Shown: one piece after another, positions 60,935 to 64,000 of the stretch
Layout: every line of letters begins with the position of its first letter
Position numbering within the stretch: the stretch's first letter is position 1
Assembly: GCF_900105585.1 (NCBI RefSeq)
Contig: NZ_FNRT01000002.1
Location: 1,488,001-1,552,000, forward strand
Length of the DNA: 64,000 nucleotides
Reading direction: 5' to 3'
Source: Nocardioides exalbidus
GTDB lineage: Bacteria > Actinomycetota > Actinomycetes > Propionibacteriales > Nocardioidaceae
Notes under the pieces: model-generated
Databases searched by the model: none
Seen by the model: the letters and a program-made list of their open reading frames with translations, nothing else
What the model was told of the DNA's origin: nothing
Made by a program: the position numbers and the translations under genes

Positions 60935-63388
60935 GTGAGATCCACGACCCTTGGGCTTTCCCTTGCCCTGATCACCGGACTCGGGGCGCTGAGCATCGCC
61001 CCGGCCACCTCGGCCCCCGCCGAGACCAAGCGCAGCGTCGGGGAGGCGCATGCGGCCAACTCGGAGCACGTGCTGCCCAACCCGGAGGCCGAGAAGCAGG
61101 CGGCCCTGCGCCAGCAGGCCTGGGCCGACGTGCTCAGCGGCGAGGCGTCGCCGCAGACCATCAACGGCACCAGCGTGCTGAAGGTCGGCAAGGAGCCGGC
61201 CGCCCGCGGCAAGGCCGGAGCCCGCAAGGGCAAGGCGGCCACCACGCAGGACCAGTACGTCGAGCTCGGCAACGAGCGCACCGACGAGGTCTTCGTGCTG
61301 CTGGTCGACTTCGGCAACCAGCGCCACCCGAACTACCCCGACCGTGACACTGATCCGCTGACGCCCGGCCCGGTCACCTTCGAGGGCCCCGGGTTCAACG
61401 AGATCCCCCAGCCCGGTCCCAACGACAACTCGACGCAGTGGCGCAAGAACTTCAACAAGAAGTACTACAAGGACCTCTACTTCGGTGAGGGCGACCTGAA
61501 GGACTCGCTCAAGAGCTACTACGAGCGCCAGTCCTCGGGTCGTTACAGCGTCGACGGCATGGTCACCGACGTGGTGACCGTCCCCTACAACGAGGCGCGC
61601 TACGGCCGCAGCAACGGCTACCCCTGCGCCGGCAACGTCTGCAACAACACCTGGAACCTCATCTCGGACGGCATGACCCAGTGGGTCGCCGACCAGAGGG
61701 CCGCCGGCAAGACCGACGCGCAGATCAAGCGGATCGTCTCGAAGTTCGACAAGGTCGACCGCTACGACTTCGACGGCGACGGCAACTTCGACGAGCCCGA
61801 CGGCTACATCGACCGTTTCCAGGTCATCCACTCCGGTGGTGACCAGGCCGACGGTGACCCGATCTACGGCGAGGACGCCATCTGGAGCCACCGCTGGAAG
61901 GCCTTCCAGGGCACCGGCCAGGGCCCGACGCCCGGTGGCGTCGCCAACCCGGACGGTGGCACGCAGATCGGCAACACCGGCATCTGGGTGGCCGACTACA
62001 CGGTGCAGCCCGAGAACGGCGGCATCTCGGTGGTCGCGCACGAGTACGGCCACGACCTCGGCCTGCCCGACCACTACGACACCGCCGCCTCCGGGGACAA
62101 CCCGGTCAGCTGGTGGACGCTGATGGCGCAGAGCCGCGTGTCCGCGGCAGGCGACCAGGGCATCGGCACCCGCGCGGCCGACCTCGGGGTGTGGGACAAG
62201 CTGCAGCTGGGCTGGCTCGACTACGAGACCGTCGTCGCCGGGCAGGACCGCACCATCGACCTCGGCCCCCACGAGTACAACTCGAGCAAGGCCCAGGGTG
62301 TCGCGGTCGTGCTCCCCGACAAGCAGGTCGCGACCACGCTGCCGACCCCGGCCGAGGGCACCAAGCAGTGGTACAGCGGTGCCGGCGACGGCTACGAGGC
62401 CACCATGGCCCGCACCGACCTCGCGATCCCGGCCGGGACCACCACGCTGTCGCTCAAGGCGGCGTGGAACATCGAGGAGGACTACGACTACGGCTACCTC
62501 GAGGTGCAGTCGCCGGCCGGCAGCGGCACCTGGACGCCGCTGGACACCTCCGCGATCGACCCGGACACCGATGGTGACACCAACCCCGACAACGATCCCA
62601 TCGCCGAGACGGGCATCGACGGCGTCAGCGACTACGTCACCGCGACCTACGACCTGTCGGCCTACGCCGGGCAGACCATCGGCTTCCGGGCCCGCTACGT
62701 CACCGACGGCGCCGTCCAGGGCCAGGACGCCGACCTCGGTTGGTCGGGCCTGCTGGTCGACGACATCAAGGTGACCAACGGCGCGACGACCGTGTTCGCC
62801 GACGGCGCGGAGACCTCGCCCAACGGGTGGACGCTCGACGGCTTCCGCTCGGTGGGGGCCAGCTACGACACGGCCTACGACCAGTTCTACCTGGCCAGCA
62901 ACCGCACCTACACCTCCTACGACAAGTACCTCCAGACCGGTCCGTACAACTTCAGCTTCCCGGACCGGCCCGACTTCGTGGAGAAGTTCCCCTACCAGGA
63001 CGGCCTGCTGGTCAACTACTGGGACACGTCGTTCTCCGACAACAACACCAGCACCCACCCGGGTGGTGGCCTGGTGCTGCCGGTCGACGCCAACCCCTTC
63101 GTGCACTACAACCTGCAGGGGCAGGCGTGGCGCGGTCGGATCCAGAACTACGACGCGCCGTTCGGCCTCCAGACCTCGGACTCCTTCTACCTCACCTCCG
63201 GTGGACGGAAGAGCTACATCCGGGGACGCGCGGCCAACCCGCTGTTCGACGACAGCGACCCGAACCGCTACTTCCAGCCCTTCGCCGACGCGGGCCTGCC
63301 CCGGGTCGGGGTCAAGGTGGCTGGAGCAGGGGTGAAGATGCAGGTGCTCTCGCAGAGCGGCACCGGCATGCAGGTCCGGGTGTACTGA
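60935..63388 (+). CDS. Secreted M6 family metallopeptidase (immune inhibitor A-like)
   Basis: 817 residues from GTG 60935. Signal peptide (STTLGLSLALITGLGALSIAPATSA), a propeptide of about 80 residues, then the M6 catalytic domain: DEVFVLLVDFGNQRHPNY and SYYERQSSGRYSVDG. The zinc site is H369-E-Y-G-H373 with DLGLPDHYD following. The C-terminal part has the MAM/beta-sandwich type domains of InhA (WNIEEDYDYGYLEV; DLGWSGLLVDDIKV). InhA enzymes degrade extracellular proteins. Ends before a strong hairpin; probably an independent transcription unit. Confidence 0.93.
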   Translation: MRSTTLGLSLALITGLGALSIAPATSAPAETKRSVGEAHAANSEHVLPNPEAEKQAALRQQAWADVLSGEASPQTINGTSVLKVGKEPAARGKAGARKGKAATTQDQYVELGNERTDEVFVLLVDFGNQRHPNYPDRDTDPLTPGPVTFEGPGFNEIPQPGPNDNSTQWRKNFNKKYYKDLYFGEGDLKDSLKSYYERQSSGRYSVDGMVTDVVTVPYNEARYGRSNGYPCAGNVCNNTWNLISDGMTQWVADQRAAGKTDAQIKRIVSKFDKVDRYDFDGDGNFDEPDGYIDRFQVIHSGGDQADGDPIYGEDAIWSHRWKAFQGTGQGPTPGGVANPDGGTQIGNTGIWVADYTVQPENGGISVVAHEYGHDLGLPDHYDTAASGDNPVSWWTLMAQSRVSAAGDQGIGTRAADLGVWDKLQLGWLDYETVVAGQDRTIDLGPHEYNSSKAQGVAVVLPDKQVATTLPTPAEGTKQWYSGAGDGYEATMARTDLAIPAGTTTLSLKAAWNIEEDYDYGYLEVQSPAGSGTWTPLDTSAIDPDTDGDTNPDNDPIAETGIDGVSDYVTATYDLSAYAGQTIGFRARYVTDGAVQGQDADLGWSGLLVDDIKVTNGATTVFADGAETSPNGWTLDGFRSVGASYDTAYDQFYLASNRTYTSYDKYLQTGPYNFSFPDRPDFVEKFPYQDGLLVNYWDTSFSDNNTSTHPGGGLVLPVDANPFVHYNLQGQAWRGRIQNYDAPFGLQTSDSFYLTSGGRKSYIRGRAANPLFDDSDPNRYFQPFADAGLPRVGVKVAGAGVKMQVLSQSGTGMQVRVY

Positions 63389-63400
63389 CCCACCAGTGAC

Positions 63401-63441
63401 CGACGAGGGGCCGGGAGCGCACAGCTCCCGGCCCCTCGTCG
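63401..63441. terminator. Strong bidirectional terminator between peptidase and hydrolase genes
   Basis: Two perfect 18-nt arms (63401-63418, CGACGAGGGGCCGGGAGC, and 63424-63441) with a 5-nt loop. It is 12 nt after the peptidase stop and 11 nt beyond the hydrolase stop, serving both convergent genes. Confidence 0.85.
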
Positions 63442-63452
63442 CGTCCGGGTGC

Positions 63453-64000
63453 TCAGGCGGGCATCCGGTTGTCGAGGAACCGGACGGTGCGGTCCATCGC
63501 GGCGACGAAGGCCGGGCCGAAGGCGTGCCCGTCGTCGTACCACTCGAGTGTCGAGTCGACGCCGGCCTCGGTGAGCGCGCGTTGCGTCGCGGTGGCCCAC
63601 GGCGGCGGGCAGGTGTCGTCGAAGCGGCCGTGGACCATCAGCACCGGCTCGGTGATGTCACCGAAGCTCGGGCGCGGCGAGACGCCCCGCCAGAAGGCGG
63701 GGTCCTCGTCGGGCAGGCCGTGCCGGCCGCGGAAGGCCGCCTCGAGCTGGGCGACCGGCGCGTCGGGTCGCTGGAAGTGGTCGAAGTTCTGGCCCTCGAG
63801 GCTCGACACCGAGGCCCAGCCGACACCGGCGGCGAAGAGCCCCGGGTCGATCGCGAGCGCCTTGAGCATCACGCCGCCGCCCATCGACCGGCCGAAGAGC
63901 GCGATCCGGTCGGGGTCCACGCGGACGTCCCGCGACTCCTGCAGCGCCTGCGCCGCGGCGATCACGTCGGTGGCGTACCCGAGCCGCACGGCGGACTCGA
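63453..64000 (-). CDS. Alpha/beta hydrolase, prolyl-oligopeptidase-like, C-terminal part (5' end outside window)
   Basis: The frame is open to base 64000, so the N-terminus is missing; about 180 residues are visible. Catalytic elements are the nucleophile elbow LFGRSMGGGVML (Ser), LMVHGRFDDTCPP (Asp) and YDDGHAFGPAF (His), arranged as in S9-type peptidases/esterases. A short cap region (GQNFDHFQRPDAPVAQLEAAF) sits between Ser and Asp. It is probably a secreted or cytosolic peptidase or esterase; the missing N-terminus would show whether a signal peptide exists. Convergent with the M6 peptidase gene. Confidence 0.85.
   Translation of the reverse strand, partial: ESAVRLGYATDVIAAAQALQESRDVRVDPDRIALFGRSMGGGVMLKALAIDPGLFAAGVGWASVSSLEGQNFDHFQRPDAPVAQLEAAFRGRHGLPDEDPAFWRGVSPRPSFGDITEPVLMVHGRFDDTCPPPWATATQRALTEAGVDSTLEWYDDGHAFGPAFVAAMDRTVRFLDNRMPA

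Overview
The window is a high-GC actinobacterial chromosome segment, most like Nocardioides or a close propionibacterial relative. The basis is codon usage with many GTG starts, genes for inositol-phosphate synthase and a FemX-type glycyltransferase (fitting an LL-diaminopimelate/glycine wall), and a gene order known from actinobacterial origin regions. It starts inside parA, so the replication origin should lie a short way to the left. Nothing seen suggests a prophage, insertion sequence, CRISPR array, tRNA or rRNA.

1-18.9 kb: parA-parB, a PlsC-like acyltransferase, an aminotransferase, a GNAT protein and trxA. Then come a MarR gene, a membrane protein and a two-component pair whose kinase has a second, degenerate copy of its membrane-plus-kinase layout. 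The minus-strand block DUF6049 protein - murJ - receptor pseudokinase - sigM - anti-sigma - trxB follows, with cca divergent from it. trxA and trxB, although about 4 kb apart, each carry a GGAAC-N18-GTT (SigR/SigH-type) promoter.

19-36 kb: ino1 and its PadR regulator, a class A penicillin-binding protein, a polytopic membrane protein, an alanine-racemase-like gene, femX, and nfo coupled to a Ser/Thr kinase. The replication/translation cluster rpsF-ssb-rpsR-rplI comes next, then a secreted protein, a MATE transporter and dnaB. A pair of DnaA-box sequences lies upstream of dnaB. As far as recalled, this order matches the origin region of Streptomyces and not the split arrangement in Mycobacterium.

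36-64 kb is more accessory: a quinone-oxidoreductase-like protein, an EEP-fold protein, a SprT-like metalloprotease, a small alarmone synthetase, a lipoate-ligase-fold protein, a DUF1963 protein, small secreted and membrane proteins, and a NarL-type two-component pair. Further right are an OafA-like acyltransferase, a large secreted multidomain protein, a BLUF photoreceptor, and a Mn2+-riboswitch-controlled TMEM165/GDT1 exporter. The rest comprises an aldo/keto reductase, an SDR, furA-katG, a GH16-like protein, MOSC and DinB genes around two strong palindromes, a homocysteine methyltransferase-like gene, an MFS transporter, a secreted M6 (immune inhibitor A) peptidase and a truncated alpha/beta hydrolase.

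The genes share themes of redox and metal stress (trxA/trxB, furA-katG, Mn exporter, mycothiol precursor supply by ino1), envelope building (murJ, PBP, femX, PlsC, OafA) and replication. A recurring feature is that many first genes have a TANNNT box 6-8 nt before an ATG/GTG, as expected for leaderless transcripts; this decided many of the start codons given here. All functional calls come from motifs and remembered family knowledge; no database search was possible.
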